Part shown: piece after piece, positions 51,661-60,636 of the stretch
How positions within the stretch are numbered: the first letter of the stretch is position 1
How the letters are laid out: the number at the start of each line of letters is the position of its first letter
NCBI RefSeq assembly: GCF_026340095.1
Contig: NZ_JAPEPO010000001.1
Location: forward strand, 5,976,001 to 6,040,000
Length of the DNA: 64,000 nucleotides
Reading direction: 5' to 3'
From: Streptomyces sp. NBC_01446
GTDB lineage: Bacteria; Actinomycetota; Actinomycetes; Streptomycetales; Streptomycetaceae
Notes under the pieces: generated by a model
The model's input: only the letters and a program-made list of their open reading frames with translations
What the model was told of the DNA's origin: nothing
The model's database searches: none
Made by a program: the position numbers and the translations under genes

Positions 51661-52943
51661 AGCGCGCCCGCCTCGCGGAGGGTGGTGATCTCCGAGGGGG
51701 AAAGACCGAGGCCCGTAAGGATCTCGTCCGTGTCGGCGCCGTGGGGGCGGCCGGCCCACTTGATCGCGCCGGGGGTCTCGGAGAGGCGGAACAGCACGTT
51801 CTGCATCCTGACCGTGCCCAGCTCGGGGTCGGGTACCTCGGTGATCGAGCCGAGCGCCTGGTACTGCTCGTCCTCCATCACGTCGCGGATGTCGAAGACG
51901 GGGGCGATGGCGGCCTCCGCCTTCTCGAAGGCCGCGAGGACGTCGTCCCGCGAGTGCCGCGCGATCCAGGAGCCGACCGCGGTGTCGAGTTCGTCGGCGT
52001 GGCCCGCGCGGCCCGACCCCGTCTCGAACCACGGCTCGTCGATCAGCTCGGGGCGGCCGACCAGGCGCATCACGCGCTCGGCGATCGACTGGGCGGACGT
52101 GGAGATCGCCACCCACTTGTCGTCGCTCGTGCGGTACGTGTTGCGCGGGGCGTTGTTCGTGGACCGGTTCCCGGTGCGCGGCTGTACGTAGCCGAGCTGG
52201 TCGTACCAGATGGGCTGCGGGCCCAGGACCGTCAGCATCGGCTCGATGATCGCCATGTCGACGACCTGGCCCCGCCCCGTCCGCTCCCGGCCCTGGAGCG
52301 CGGCCATCACCGCGTACGACGTGGAGAGGGCGGCGATCGAGTCCGCGAGGCCGAAGGGCGGGAGTGTCGGGGGGCCGTCGGGCTCGCCCGTGAGCGCCGC
52401 GAAGCCGCTCATCGCCTCGGCGAGCGTGCCGAATCCGGGGCGCCGCGAGTACGGTCCGAACTGGCCGAAGGCGGTGACGCGGGTGAGTACCAGGCGCGGG
52501 TTGGCGGCGTTCAGCTCCTCCCAGCCGAGGTTCCACTTCTCCAGGGTGCCGGGACGGAAGTTCTCGATCAGTACGTCCGCGTCCGCGACCAGCTTGAGGA
52601 GGATCTCGCGCCCGCCCGGTGTGGAGAGATCGAGCGTGATGTTCCGCTTGTTGCGGCCGAGGAGCTTCCACCACAGCCCGACGCCGTCCTTCGACGGGCC
52701 GTGGCCCCGGGACGGGTCCGGTTTACGGGGATGCTCGACCTTGATCACGTCGGCGCCGAAGTCACCCAGCATGGTCGCGGCGAGCGGGCCGGCGAAGAGG
52801 GTGGCCAGGTCGAGGACGCGCAGGCCCTGCAGGGGGGCGGGGTGCTGGGGGGTGGGGGCGTTCGGTGTGGGCGTGGATGTGAGTGTGGGTGTGGGTGTGT
52901 CGGGCGTGGGCGTGGCGGTGTGCTGGTCGTGATCGGAATTCAT
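51657..52943 (-). CDS. CaiB/BaiF family CoA-transferase
   Basis: The 428-residue class III CoA-transferase starts its domain at LQGLRVLDLATLFAGPLAAT (about 42). It has VIKVEHPRKPDPSRGHG, NKRNITLDLSTPGG, FGQFGPYSRRPGFGT and GLADSIAAL, where the Asp is the likely CoA-ester-forming residue. The first 40 residues are Thr/Pro repeats (TPTPTLTSTPTP). The ATG at 52943 has AGGAGG upstream. It overlaps the stop of the first ADP-ribosylglycohydrolase gene by four bases, so it may belong to the same operon. Confidence 0.9.
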   Translation of the reverse strand: MNSDHDQHTATPTPDTPTPTLTSTPTPNAPTPQHPAPLQGLRVLDLATLFAGPLAATMLGDFGADVIKVEHPRKPDPSRGHGPSKDGVGLWWKLLGRNKRNITLDLSTPGGREILLKLVADADVLIENFRPGTLEKWNLGWEELNAANPRLVLTRVTAFGQFGPYSRRPGFGTLAEAMSGFAALTGEPDGPPTLPPFGLADSIAALSTSYAVMAALQGRERTGRGQVVDMAIIEPMLTVLGPQPIWYDQLGYVQPRTGNRSTNNAPRNTYRTSDDKWVAISTSAQSIAERVMRLVGRPELIDEPWFETGSGRAGHADELDTAVGSWIARHSRDDVLAAFEKAEAAIAPVFDIRDVMEDEQYQALGSITEVPDPELGTVRMQNVLFRLSETPGAIKWAGRPHGADTDEILTGLGLSPSEITTLREAGAL

Positions 52944-54355
52944 GTGCGGGCCTCCTGAGTGAGCCTGGCCAGTTCGTCGAAGCCGATCCCGTCGAAGTCG
53001 GCGACCGAGGTCGCCAGACGGTTCTTGAGCGGGGTGGTCCAGCGGTCGTCGATCGCGTCGGGGGAGCCGGCGAGGAGGCCGGCGATCGAACCGGCCGTCG
53101 CGCCGTTCGAGTCGGTGTCCCAGCCACCCGACACCGCACGGCAGATGGACCCCGTGAAGTCGCCGTCGGCGTGGGTGAGCGCTGCGGCGAGGAGCGCCGC
53201 GTTGGGCAGGACGTGCACCCAGTGGTGGTCGTGGGCGTAGCGGGCGTGGAGCGTGTCGACCACACACGCGAAGCCGGCGGGGGTGCCGGTGGGTTCGGCG
53301 CGGGCCGTCTCGATGCCGAAGCGGATTGCCCGGGCGTAGCGCGAGTCGGGTGGGATCACGGAGAGGCCGGCGCTGAGGGTGGTGTGGATGGTGGGGGCCG
53401 TGCCTGAGGGCGCCGATGCGTGGGCGATGGCCGCCGCTACGAACATCTCTCCGTAGACGCCGTTCGCCGTGTGCGTCAACGTCGCGTCCGTGTGGGCCAG
53501 TTCGGCCGCCCGGACGGGGTCGCCGGGGTTCGTCCAGCCGAACACGTCCGCGCGGATCTGAGCGCCGATCCACTCCCGGAACGGGTTGTGACGCACGGCC
53601 GTGTCCGGGGGCTCGATGCCGTCCAGGAGATTGCGGTACGCGATGCGCTCCGCGGTGAACGTGCGCCCCGCCGGCAACTCGTCGAGCCACAGCCGTCCCA
53701 CGTCCGCCGTGGTGAAACCGGTGCCGTGGCGCCGGAGCAGGAGCAGGCCGAGGAGCGGGTAGTTGAGGTCGTCGTCCTCCGGCATGCCGTCGATGTTCTC
53801 GGCGAGGGAGGTGGAGCGGGAGCGGCGGTTCCAGGGGTAGCGCTCCGCCACGTCCTGCGGGAGGTTCCGGCGCGTGAACCAGGTGCTCAGGGGCCAGTTG
53901 GACGTGGACTTCGCGAGGGCCCGGATGCCGTGCAGAGGGAGTTTCTCCACGGGTTTGCCCAGGAGGCAGCCGACCGCTCTGCCCAGCCACGATGCGTGCA
54001 GGCTCTTCGTCCCCGGGACTTCTGCGGGCGCCGCCCCCAGGCCCCCGCGTTCCCTGTCCTCAAGCCCCGGACGGGCCGGTCGGGGAGTGAGCCGCTTGAT
54101 CTCCGGCAAGGAGGTCGGTTCAAGTGCCCTCAGGGGGCTCTGTGTTGAGGCCAGTTCGTCCAGGAGCGCGTTCGCCAGCGCTCGTAGCCTTGGGTCCTGG
54201 GGTGGCGGTGACGCTCCCGCGCGCTCGGGGGGCGGGAGCCCGCCCGCCTCGCGCCAGCGGCGCTCCACGCCGCTTGCGTCCCGGCCGTCCTGTGCCGCCT
54301 GGCGCAGTTCGTGGCCGAGCAGGTCCTCGGGCTGGACCCAGGTGAGGCGCAGCAT
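52940..54355 (-). CDS. ADP-ribosylglycohydrolase-family protein (first of four, atypical)
   Basis: The 471-residue protein has an N-terminal region (about 1-125) not found in the other copies, then the ADPRH fold: WLGRAVGCLLGKPVE, MPEDDDLNYPLLGLLLL, NGVYGEMFVAAAIA and SGGWDTDSNGATAGSIAGL. The usual GDALG is GCLLG and the usual TDDT is EDDD. The C-terminal metal motif WDTDSNGA is kept. The family removes ADP-ribose from proteins or small molecules. The ATG at 54355 overlaps the next gene upstream by three or four bases. Confidence 0.87.
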   Translation of the reverse strand: MLRLTWVQPEDLLGHELRQAAQDGRDASGVERRWREAGGLPPPERAGASPPPQDPRLRALANALLDELASTQSPLRALEPTSLPEIKRLTPRPARPGLEDRERGGLGAAPAEVPGTKSLHASWLGRAVGCLLGKPVEKLPLHGIRALAKSTSNWPLSTWFTRRNLPQDVAERYPWNRRSRSTSLAENIDGMPEDDDLNYPLLGLLLLRRHGTGFTTADVGRLWLDELPAGRTFTAERIAYRNLLDGIEPPDTAVRHNPFREWIGAQIRADVFGWTNPGDPVRAAELAHTDATLTHTANGVYGEMFVAAAIAHASAPSGTAPTIHTTLSAGLSVIPPDSRYARAIRFGIETARAEPTGTPAGFACVVDTLHARYAHDHHWVHVLPNAALLAAALTHADGDFTGSICRAVSGGWDTDSNGATAGSIAGLLAGSPDAIDDRWTTPLKNRLATSVADFDGIGFDELARLTQEART

Positions 54356-55584
54356 CACGACCCCGCCGTCGCGGTGAGTTCGGCGAACGCTGCCTCGTGG
54401 GACCGGCGGCGGGTCATGTCCTTGGCGAAGACCTCGCGCGTGACCCGGGCCAGTGAGGCCGCCGGCGTGTGCAGGTCGAGTCTGCTCGCGCGGGCCACCT
54501 CCCCGCTCCACTCCTGCGGCACCGCCGACTCCCCGTACAGCGCACCCACGATCGCACCGCTCATCGTCGCGATCGAGTCGCAGTCCCGGCCGTAGTTGAC
54601 CGAACCGAGGACCGTCTGCCGGAAGTCGCCTCGGCCGACCAGGAGCATCCCGAGTGCGATCGGCAGCTCCTCGATCGCGTGCAGCCGGGACGGGCGGCGC
54701 GCCCCGAGTGACGGCGTGCGGTACTCCGGACCGACCGTGTCGAACGGCGTGACCGCCTCCCGCAGCGGTCCCAGCGCGTCCTCGAAGTCCGTGTGGTCAC
54801 GCGCCACTTCGCATACCGCTTCGATCGCCGACCTCGTGCCGTCCTTCGCGAGAGCCAGCGCCTCCTCGACCACCGACTCCGGCGTCGCATCCGGCCTGAA
54901 CGCCGCGGCGACCGCGGCCGCGAAGACGCCCGCCGCCTCCCTGCCGTACGACGACTGGTGCGCGCCCGCGACGTCCAGGGCCTCCTCGTACGCCCTGCCG
55001 GGGTTGCCCGCGTTCACCGCTCCGACCGGAGCCATGTACATCGCCGCGCCGCAGTTGACGATGTTGCCCACGCCCGCCTCGCGCGGGTCCACATGGCCGT
55101 AGTGGATGCGCGCCACGATCCACTTCTCGGCCAGGAAGATCCGCTGGAGGGGGAGCGCCTCCGCCTCCAGCTCCGGGATCCAGCGGGTGTTGGTGATCAG
55201 GTCGGGGACGAGGTGGTCTGCGACCGCGTACGCGTCCAGGTGGTCCCGTACGTTCTCGTAGACCCTGATCAGCGCGTGCGTCATCAAGGTGTCGTCGGTG
55301 ACGTGACCGTCGCCCTTGTGGTACGGGGCGATCGGGCGCGCCGTACGCCAGTCGTCCTTGTGGAACGGCTCCACGATGCCGCGCACCCGGCCGCCGTGGC
55401 GCTCCGCGATCGCCTCCGGCGTCCAGCCCTCCACCGGGCCGCCCAGCGCGTCGCCCACCGCGGCGCCCAAGAGAGTTCCGGTGGTGCGGTCCTCCAGGGA
55501 ACGGGGGGTGGGGGGTGAGTTCGGGGGCGGGGTTCGCTTCGGGGTGGGGGTGGGGGTGGGGGTGGCCGTTGTGGGGCTGGTCAT
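54355..55584 (-). CDS. ADP-ribosylglycohydrolase-family protein (second of four)
   Basis: The 409-residue protein starts with a Thr/Pro-rich leader (SPTTATPTPTPTPKRTPPP). The domain reads TGTLLGAAVGDALGGPVEG, HVTDDTLMTHALI and VNYGRDCDSIATMSGAIVGAL, so the metal-binding set is largely intact. It probably cleaves ADP-ribosyl bonds, as in DraG. Both ends overlap neighbours by four bases. Confidence 0.9.
   Translation of the reverse strand: MTSPTTATPTPTPTPKRTPPPNSPPTPRSLEDRTTGTLLGAAVGDALGGPVEGWTPEAIAERHGGRVRGIVEPFHKDDWRTARPIAPYHKGDGHVTDDTLMTHALIRVYENVRDHLDAYAVADHLVPDLITNTRWIPELEAEALPLQRIFLAEKWIVARIHYGHVDPREAGVGNIVNCGAAMYMAPVGAVNAGNPGRAYEEALDVAGAHQSSYGREAAGVFAAAVAAAFRPDATPESVVEEALALAKDGTRSAIEAVCEVARDHTDFEDALGPLREAVTPFDTVGPEYRTPSLGARRPSRLHAIEELPIALGMLLVGRGDFRQTVLGSVNYGRDCDSIATMSGAIVGALYGESAVPQEWSGEVARASRLDLHTPAASLARVTREVFAKDMTRRRSHEAAFAELTATAGS
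55503..55564 (+). repeat. G-rich repeat tract in the coding start of the second ADPRH gene
   Basis: Many runs of 4-6 G occur in 60 bases (plus strand), including three GTGGGG-type units. The opposite strand encodes the Thr/Pro leader. The tract could form G-quadruplexes and could slip. Confidence 0.6.
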
Positions 55585-56789
55585 CAGGCGCCTTTCGGTG
55601 TGGTTGCTGCCCTGGTCAGGTCTGCTGCGATGTCCACGAGGTCCGTTCCTGCCAGGCGCGGCAGTGCGCAGCCCGCGAGCCTGCGGCAGGCGTCCCGCCA
55701 GCTCGCCGGGAGCGTGTCGGCTCCGCCGATCGCTCCGGTCAGCGCGCCCGCCAGTGCCGGGGCCGAGTCCGCCACCCGCGAGAGGCACGCCGCCGTGGGT
55801 ACCGCCTCCGTCACGTCGCCGCCGGCCGCGGTCGCCACGGCCAGGGCCACCGGGACCGTTTCCGCCGCCGCGATGCCGTAGCTGTAGACGTGGTCGACGA
55901 TCTCGTGCTCCAGAACCGGGACCAGCGCGAACGCGTTTCCCGGCAGGCCGGGTCGGGCCGCGGCCGCCCTTCGCGCCAGGTCCACCGCGTGCAGCGCGTT
56001 GCGGCGGATCTCGGTTCCCTCGGGGAGCTGGGCCAGCGCGGCGTCCACGCAGGCGTCCACCGGAGCGCCGCCCAGCGCTGTCGCCACGGCCGCCGCCATG
56101 GCTCTGGCGCCGTGCACCCCGTCGCCGTCCTGGGTGTACCGGGCGTCGAACTCCGCCAGTTCCGCAGCGGGTTCGGGGGCGCCCGGGTGGACCACGGCCA
56201 GGACGGCCGCGCGTACGCAGGCCGCGTCGTCGAAGTAGTGCGGGTTGTCGTGTCCTGTGGCCGGGGGGCTCAGGCCAGCCGCCAGGTTGCCCAGGCCCGC
56301 TCTGACGGAGATGCGTGCCCGCATCGGCATGCGCGCCGACTCGATCTCGTCCGCGCGGGCCGTTGCCTCGGCCACCTCGGCGGCGAGGGTGTTCCAGGCG
56401 AGCGTGAGTGCCTTGCGTACCTGGCTGTCCAGGGGGAGGTTCGTGTTCGCGCTCCGGGCTCTCGCCTCGGTGGCGTTCAGGACCGAGGCCGCCGTGAACG
56501 CCGCCCATTCCGCGTCGTCCGACGGGCCCAGGCGCAGGGGTTCCGGGGGCTGGTTGAGCGCGATCGGCACGGGGAGCGTCGTCGTCGAGTTCTGCTCCGC
56601 GAACGTGTCCAGTTCTCGGGTCAGTCGGCGGGTCCAGTCGGGGAGGCGGGCTGCGCGGTGTCGGCCTGAGGGCCAGCCTGCGGCGTCGCCTGCGGCGATG
56701 CCGAGTAGGAGGCCCTCGATCCGGCGGGGGGTGGTGGGGGTTGCTGTGGACCGGGGTTTCGTTTCGGGTGTGACCGTGGGGGGCGTCAT
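55584..56789 (-). CDS. ADP-ribosylglycohydrolase-family protein (third of four, degenerate motifs)
   Basis: The 401-residue protein has RIEGLLLGIAAGDAAGWPS, where DALG is DAAG, and LGPSDDAEWAAF in place of TDDT. At the C-terminal metal site it reads LSRVADSAPALAGALTGAIG, lacking the GxDxDT/S motif. Its catalytic state is uncertain. A Thr/Pro leader (MTPPTVTPETKPRSTATPTTPRR) is present. It overlaps the second gene by four bases and has the dispersed repeat copy B upstream. Confidence 0.85.
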   Translation of the reverse strand: MTPPTVTPETKPRSTATPTTPRRIEGLLLGIAAGDAAGWPSGRHRAARLPDWTRRLTRELDTFAEQNSTTTLPVPIALNQPPEPLRLGPSDDAEWAAFTAASVLNATEARARSANTNLPLDSQVRKALTLAWNTLAAEVAEATARADEIESARMPMRARISVRAGLGNLAAGLSPPATGHDNPHYFDDAACVRAAVLAVVHPGAPEPAAELAEFDARYTQDGDGVHGARAMAAAVATALGGAPVDACVDAALAQLPEGTEIRRNALHAVDLARRAAAARPGLPGNAFALVPVLEHEIVDHVYSYGIAAAETVPVALAVATAAGGDVTEAVPTAACLSRVADSAPALAGALTGAIGGADTLPASWRDACRRLAGCALPRLAGTDLVDIAADLTRAATTPKGA

Positions 56790-56819
56790 GTTGTGGGGCC
56801 TCTCCGGTGCGGGCTGTCA

Positions 56820-57035
56820 GGCGCGGGCTTGTTTTCGGCTGGAGGCTCGCGTCCGTCGTGGGTGCGGGGCCGGGCCGGTATGTCCGTCCTCGCTTGGATG
56901 GTTCGGCGTCGGACTTCTTACGCGTCAGTTGTGTGTGCCGGCTCCGGGCGGACATACCGGCCCGGCCCCTTCCGTTCGGTCGCGGGTGCGGCTGCCTTGG
57001 GGCGGGGCCCTCGACCCGTGTACGTGGGTGGGTGC
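56820..57035. repeat. Dispersed intergenic element, copy B
   Basis: Copy B of the element at 26058-26335. Its inverted arms, 56866-56886 and 56949-56969, are perfect over 21 bp, with a 62-base loop. It fills most of the 311-base gap between the third and fourth ADP-ribosylglycohydrolase genes. No gene is supported in the gap. Confidence 0.75.
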
Positions 57036-57100
57036 GGGGTGGTGGGTTGGCCGCTCTGTGTGGGCTGCGGGGTGGGTGGGTGTGTGTTGGGGGGTGGGGG

Positions 57101-58210
57101 TCACGGTGTGGCCCCCACTGGCGGGTCGGACGGGAGGGGTGGTGTGGGGGTCAAGGTGTCGGCGATGTCCAGGATGTGACGGCCCGTCATGGATGGGAGG
57201 CAGCTGCCCCGGACCGGGCCGATCGTCGTCGCCCAGTCGGCGGGGATCGTTCGTTCGCCGCGTAGTGCGCCGGCCAGGGCACCCGCCACCGCGGCCGTCG
57301 TGTCCGCGTCGCGGCCCATGTTCACGGCCATCAGGACCGACTCCCTGAACTCGCCCCGGGCCGCGGCGAACGCGCCGAAGGCCAGGCCCACCGCCTCGGG
57401 GGCCAGGTCCGGCCAGGGGTAGCCGCCGATCACCACGGCCCGGCGTACCTCTCGTTCCATGGAGAGCTGGGTGCCGTCGGGGTCGCGGCGGGCACTGCGG
57501 GCCGCCGCCACCGCGCGGTGCAGCGAGCGCGCTGTCCACGAGTCCTCGGGGATCGCGGACAGGGCTGCCTGGACCACCGTGTCCGGGTTGTGGCTCACCA
57601 TCGCCGCCGCGACCCCGGCCGCCACCGCCCTGCCTCCGAGGATGCCCTCCCCGTCGTGCGACACCGAGCCGTCCACCGCCACGAGACGTGCCGCCTCCGC
57701 CGGGCGCCCCGCCGCGTACACCCCGAACGGGGCCGCCCGCATGGCGAGTCCGTCGCTCCACGCATGGCGGTGCTGCGCCGAGATGGGTGCCGCAAGGCCC
57801 CGGCGCAGGTTTTCCAGGGTTCCTCTCTCGCTGAAGCCCGCGCCCCGGAACGGGCCCTCGTCGCGGTCGGCGATCCATGTGTGCCAGGCCGCCTCGACAT
57901 GTCCCACGGTGAGCGCCGAACCGTGGTCCGCGAGCAGCAGGCCCGAGAAGATCGCGTACTCGGTGTCGTCCGTGCCCGCCGGGTCCGGCGAGACGAACCC
58001 CTCGATACGGCCCCATCGTTCGCGGATCTGCGACGGCTTCATGTTCTCGGCGGGCGCGCCGAGCGCGTCGCCCACCGCGAGGCCGAGCAGGGCTCCCCGG
58101 GCACGGTCCCGCAGGGAGATCGCCGCCGGCGGCTGGGGGTGCGGGACCGTGCCGAGCCTTCGGGGACCTTCCGCGCCCGGCGACGGGTCGGGGTCGACGC
58201 CGACGCTCAT
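57101..58210 (-). CDS. ADP-ribosylglycohydrolase-family protein (fourth of four, canonical)
   Basis: The 369-residue protein keeps the full family set: RARGALLGLAVGDALGAPAE (about 35), GTDDTEYAIFSGLLLADHG (about 80) and VNMGRDADTTAAVAGALAGAL (about 297). It should be an active ADP-ribosyl hydrolase of the DraG type. It lies downstream of the LacI gene on the same strand, 34 bases away, and is the first structural gene after the regulator. Confidence 0.92.
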   Translation of the reverse strand: MSVGVDPDPSPGAEGPRRLGTVPHPQPPAAISLRDRARGALLGLAVGDALGAPAENMKPSQIRERWGRIEGFVSPDPAGTDDTEYAIFSGLLLADHGSALTVGHVEAAWHTWIADRDEGPFRGAGFSERGTLENLRRGLAAPISAQHRHAWSDGLAMRAAPFGVYAAGRPAEAARLVAVDGSVSHDGEGILGGRAVAAGVAAAMVSHNPDTVVQAALSAIPEDSWTARSLHRAVAAARSARRDPDGTQLSMEREVRRAVVIGGYPWPDLAPEAVGLAFGAFAAARGEFRESVLMAVNMGRDADTTAAVAGALAGALRGERTIPADWATTIGPVRGSCLPSMTGRHILDIADTLTPTPPLPSDPPVGATP

Positions 58211-58244
58211 GGCGTGTTCGGGCTCTGCGAGGTGCGGTGGGCAC

Positions 58245-59285
58245 TCATGTGGACCTCGTGTTCTCGGTCGGCGGTGCTGTGGATGCGCGGACCACCAGGC
58301 GCGGTGGGGCCGTGGCCGTGGTGCCGCGGGGGATCGGGGCCGTGCCGTCCAGGCGTTCCACCAGGAGTTCGGCCGCGCGCCGCCCGCGTTCTGTCGAGCC
58401 CAGGTCGACGCTGGTCAGCGGGGGCCACACGGATCGGGCGAGCACGCTGTCGTCCATCCCCGCGACCGCCACGTCCTGCGGTATGCGCAGGCCCCGCGCG
58501 TGCAGTGCGCGGGCCGCGCCGAGCGCCAGCTGGTCGTTGGCGCAGAACACGGCGTCGGGGCGCCGGCCGAGCAGTTCTCCGGCGGCCCGGGCGCCCGCCT
58601 CGATGCCGAAGCCGGTCTCGACGACCAGCGCGTCGTCGTACACGAGTCCGCACTCGGCGAGAGCCGCGCGGTAGCCCTCCTCGCGGTTGCGGCCGGGGAC
58701 CGTGTCGGAGGGGCCGTTGATGAACGCGATGCGGCGGCAGCCGGTGTCGTGCAGATGGCGTACGGCGAGGGCCGCGCCCGTCACCGAGTCGGCGCGGACA
58801 CTGTCCACGGGAACCCCGGACGGCAGGGATCCCATGACCACGACGGGGCCCGCCGCGCAGGTCAGCGCGTCGATGTGGTCGTCGGTGATGCGGATGGGGC
58901 AGATGATCAGGCCGTCGCTGGTGCGGTCGCCGAGGCTGCGCAGGACGGCGAGTTCGTCGTCGACGACCGCGTCCGTGGAGTGCAGGAGCAGGCGGTAGCC
59001 CGCCGTTTTGGTGACGCCCTGGACGGCGCGGACCATCGCCAGGTAGGCCGGGTTGCCGATGTCGGGCAGCGCGAAGGTGAGCTGCCGGGTCCTGCCGTCC
59101 TTGAGGGAGCGGGCCACGGCGTTGGGTACGTAGCCGAGTTCCGACGCGGCGCGCTCCACCCGCTCGACGGTCTCCCGCCGCGCGCCCAGGCCGTTGAGGA
59201 CACGGGAGACCGAGGCGATGGAGACCCCGGCCTGCCGCGCGATCGACACGATCGTCGGCTGGCCGCCGCCCGGCACCGGAGACAT
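58245..59285 (-). CDS. LacI-family transcriptional regulator
   Basis: The 346-residue protein has a helix-turn-helix (TIVSIARQAGVSIASVSRVL, about 10-29, then RRETVERVERAASELGYVPN) and a periplasmic-binding-like sensor domain (about 65-340), so it should bind a sugar or sugar-like ligand. The ATG at 59285 (MSPVPGGG) has GAGGAG upstream; five codons more are open. A LacI-type operator lies 22 bases before the start, indicating autoregulation. It is likely to control the ADP-ribosylglycohydrolase genes downstream. Confidence 0.92.
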   Translation of the reverse strand: MSPVPGGGQPTIVSIARQAGVSIASVSRVLNGLGARRETVERVERAASELGYVPNAVARSLKDGRTRQLTFALPDIGNPAYLAMVRAVQGVTKTAGYRLLLHSTDAVVDDELAVLRSLGDRTSDGLIICPIRITDDHIDALTCAAGPVVVMGSLPSGVPVDSVRADSVTGAALAVRHLHDTGCRRIAFINGPSDTVPGRNREEGYRAALAECGLVYDDALVVETGFGIEAGARAAGELLGRRPDAVFCANDQLALGAARALHARGLRIPQDVAVAGMDDSVLARSVWPPLTSVDLGSTERGRRAAELLVERLDGTAPIPRGTTATAPPRLVVRASTAPPTENTRST

Positions 59286-59306
59286 GGGACAGCTCCTCAC
59301 CGCAGT

Positions 59307-59320
59307 TGGAAACGTTTACA
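59307..59320. promoter_or_regulatory. LacI-type operator upstream of the LacI gene
   Basis: TGGAAACGTTTACA is a near-perfect palindrome on AAACGTTT and matches the LacI/CRE consensus TGNAARCGNTTNCA when read on the minus strand. It overlaps the probable promoter of the regulator. Confidence 0.8.
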
Positions 59321-59557
59321 GGTGTTGCGGCGATGTTTCCCCCGTCCGTCAACGCTCAGATCATGTGATCCATCTCTCGGGTGACGGTGAGGGCCGTTCG
59401 AGCGGGTGGGCAAAGCGGTCGAAAGCCCTGGTAAGTACGGCCTTCCTTGCTGGCGGGGGCCCGAATCCGTGCGTACTTTCGACTCTGTTGAGGGGGGAGT
59501 CCGGGCCCGCGGGAACGCTGCGCGGCTGGGCTCCGTACGAGAGGAGCACTGGGCGAC

Positions 59558-60289
59558 ATGGCCATCATCGAGACCGAGGCGACGCTGCACGACGCGCACC
59601 GCGACAACCACACGCACCGTGACGTCAACGGTGGCTGGCTGCGACCCGCGGTGTTCGGCGCGATGGACGGACTCGTCTCGAACCTGGCCCTGATGACCGG
59701 TGTCGCGGGCGGCGCCGTGTCGCAGCAGACGATCATCATCACCGGGCTCTCCGGCCTTGCCGCCGGCGCCTTCTCCATGGCCGCCGGCGAGTACACCTCC
59801 GTCGCCTCCCAGCGTGAGCTGGTCGAGGCCGAACTCGACGTCGAGCGACGGGAGTTGAAGAAGCACCCGGCGGACGAGGAGCGGGAGCTCGCCGACCTCT
59901 ACATGTCGCGTGGCGTGGAGCCCGACCTCGCCCGGGAAGTCGCGCGCCAGCTGTCGAAGGACCCCGAGCAGGCCCTCGAGATCCACGCGCGCGAGGAGCT
60001 GGGTATCGACCCCGGCGACCTGCCGTCGCCGACCGTCGCCGCCGTCTCCTCCTTCGGGTCCTTCGCGCTCGGCGCCCTGCTTCCGTTGCTGCCCTATCTG
60101 CTCGGTGCGAGCGCCCTGTGGCCGGCGGTCCTGCTCGCGCTCGTCGGCCTCTTCGCCTGTGGGGCGATCGTGGCCAAGGTGACGGCGCGGTCCTGGTGGT
60201 TCAGCGGCGTGCGCCAGCTGGCTCTCGGTGGCGCCGCGGCGGGTGTGACGTATCTCCTGGGCAACCTGTTCGGTACGGCCGTAGGATGA
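59558..60289 (+). CDS. VIT1/CCC1-family transporter
   Basis: The 243-residue protein has an N-terminal segment with LRPAVFGAMDGLVSNLALMTGVAGG and AAGAFSMAAGEYTSVASQRE, both hallmarks of the VIT/CCC1 family of iron and manganese carriers. A charged cytoplasmic helix-rich metal-binding-type domain (about 85-150) follows, then three more membrane segments. It presumably moves Fe2+ or Mn2+ out of the cytoplasm. AGGAG precedes the ATG. Confidence 0.9.
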   Translation: MAIIETEATLHDAHRDNHTHRDVNGGWLRPAVFGAMDGLVSNLALMTGVAGGAVSQQTIIITGLSGLAAGAFSMAAGEYTSVASQRELVEAELDVERRELKKHPADEERELADLYMSRGVEPDLAREVARQLSKDPEQALEIHAREELGIDPGDLPSPTVAAVSSFGSFALGALLPLLPYLLGASALWPAVLLALVGLFACGAIVAKVTARSWWFSGVRQLALGGAAAGVTYLLGNLFGTAVG

Positions 60290-60636
60290 CGTCCCAGTGA
60301 TGGCTATACGGATCTCTGCATAAGTAGCCGTTACTCGGCGGTTTCGATTGCTTAACGGCGGGGCATGAGCCGTAAGCGCTGCGGGCAACGACGCCCGCCT
60401 CGCTCATGGACCCGCGGACATCGATCTGCCCGTGAAGGTCCCCTATTACGCCGCTGTTCCGTCACCGGGAGTGGCACCGCCACCGCCACCGCGGTGTCCG
60501 CATGTTGGAACGTAGTGTCCGGTTCCCGAGAACCGATCCATCATGTAACTTGTACGAAATTTGCACCCCCAGCAGAGGGCCAACGTCGTCCCTCGGCAGA
60601 TGTCATATGCCACGAAAATCGACGACGGGAGAGCCG
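60290..60636 (+). other. gltB upstream region
   Basis: The 347 bases before gltB hold a candidate GlnR box (60545-60560) and otherwise no recognised gene or RNA. The lower-GC zone 60540-60620 probably contains the promoter. Confidence 0.5.
60545..60560 (+). promoter_or_regulatory. Candidate GlnR box upstream of gltB
   Basis: GTAAC, six bases, then GAAAT fits the GlnR pattern gTnAc-n6-GaAAc with one mismatch (last base). It is 77 bases before the gltB start. Confidence 0.55.
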
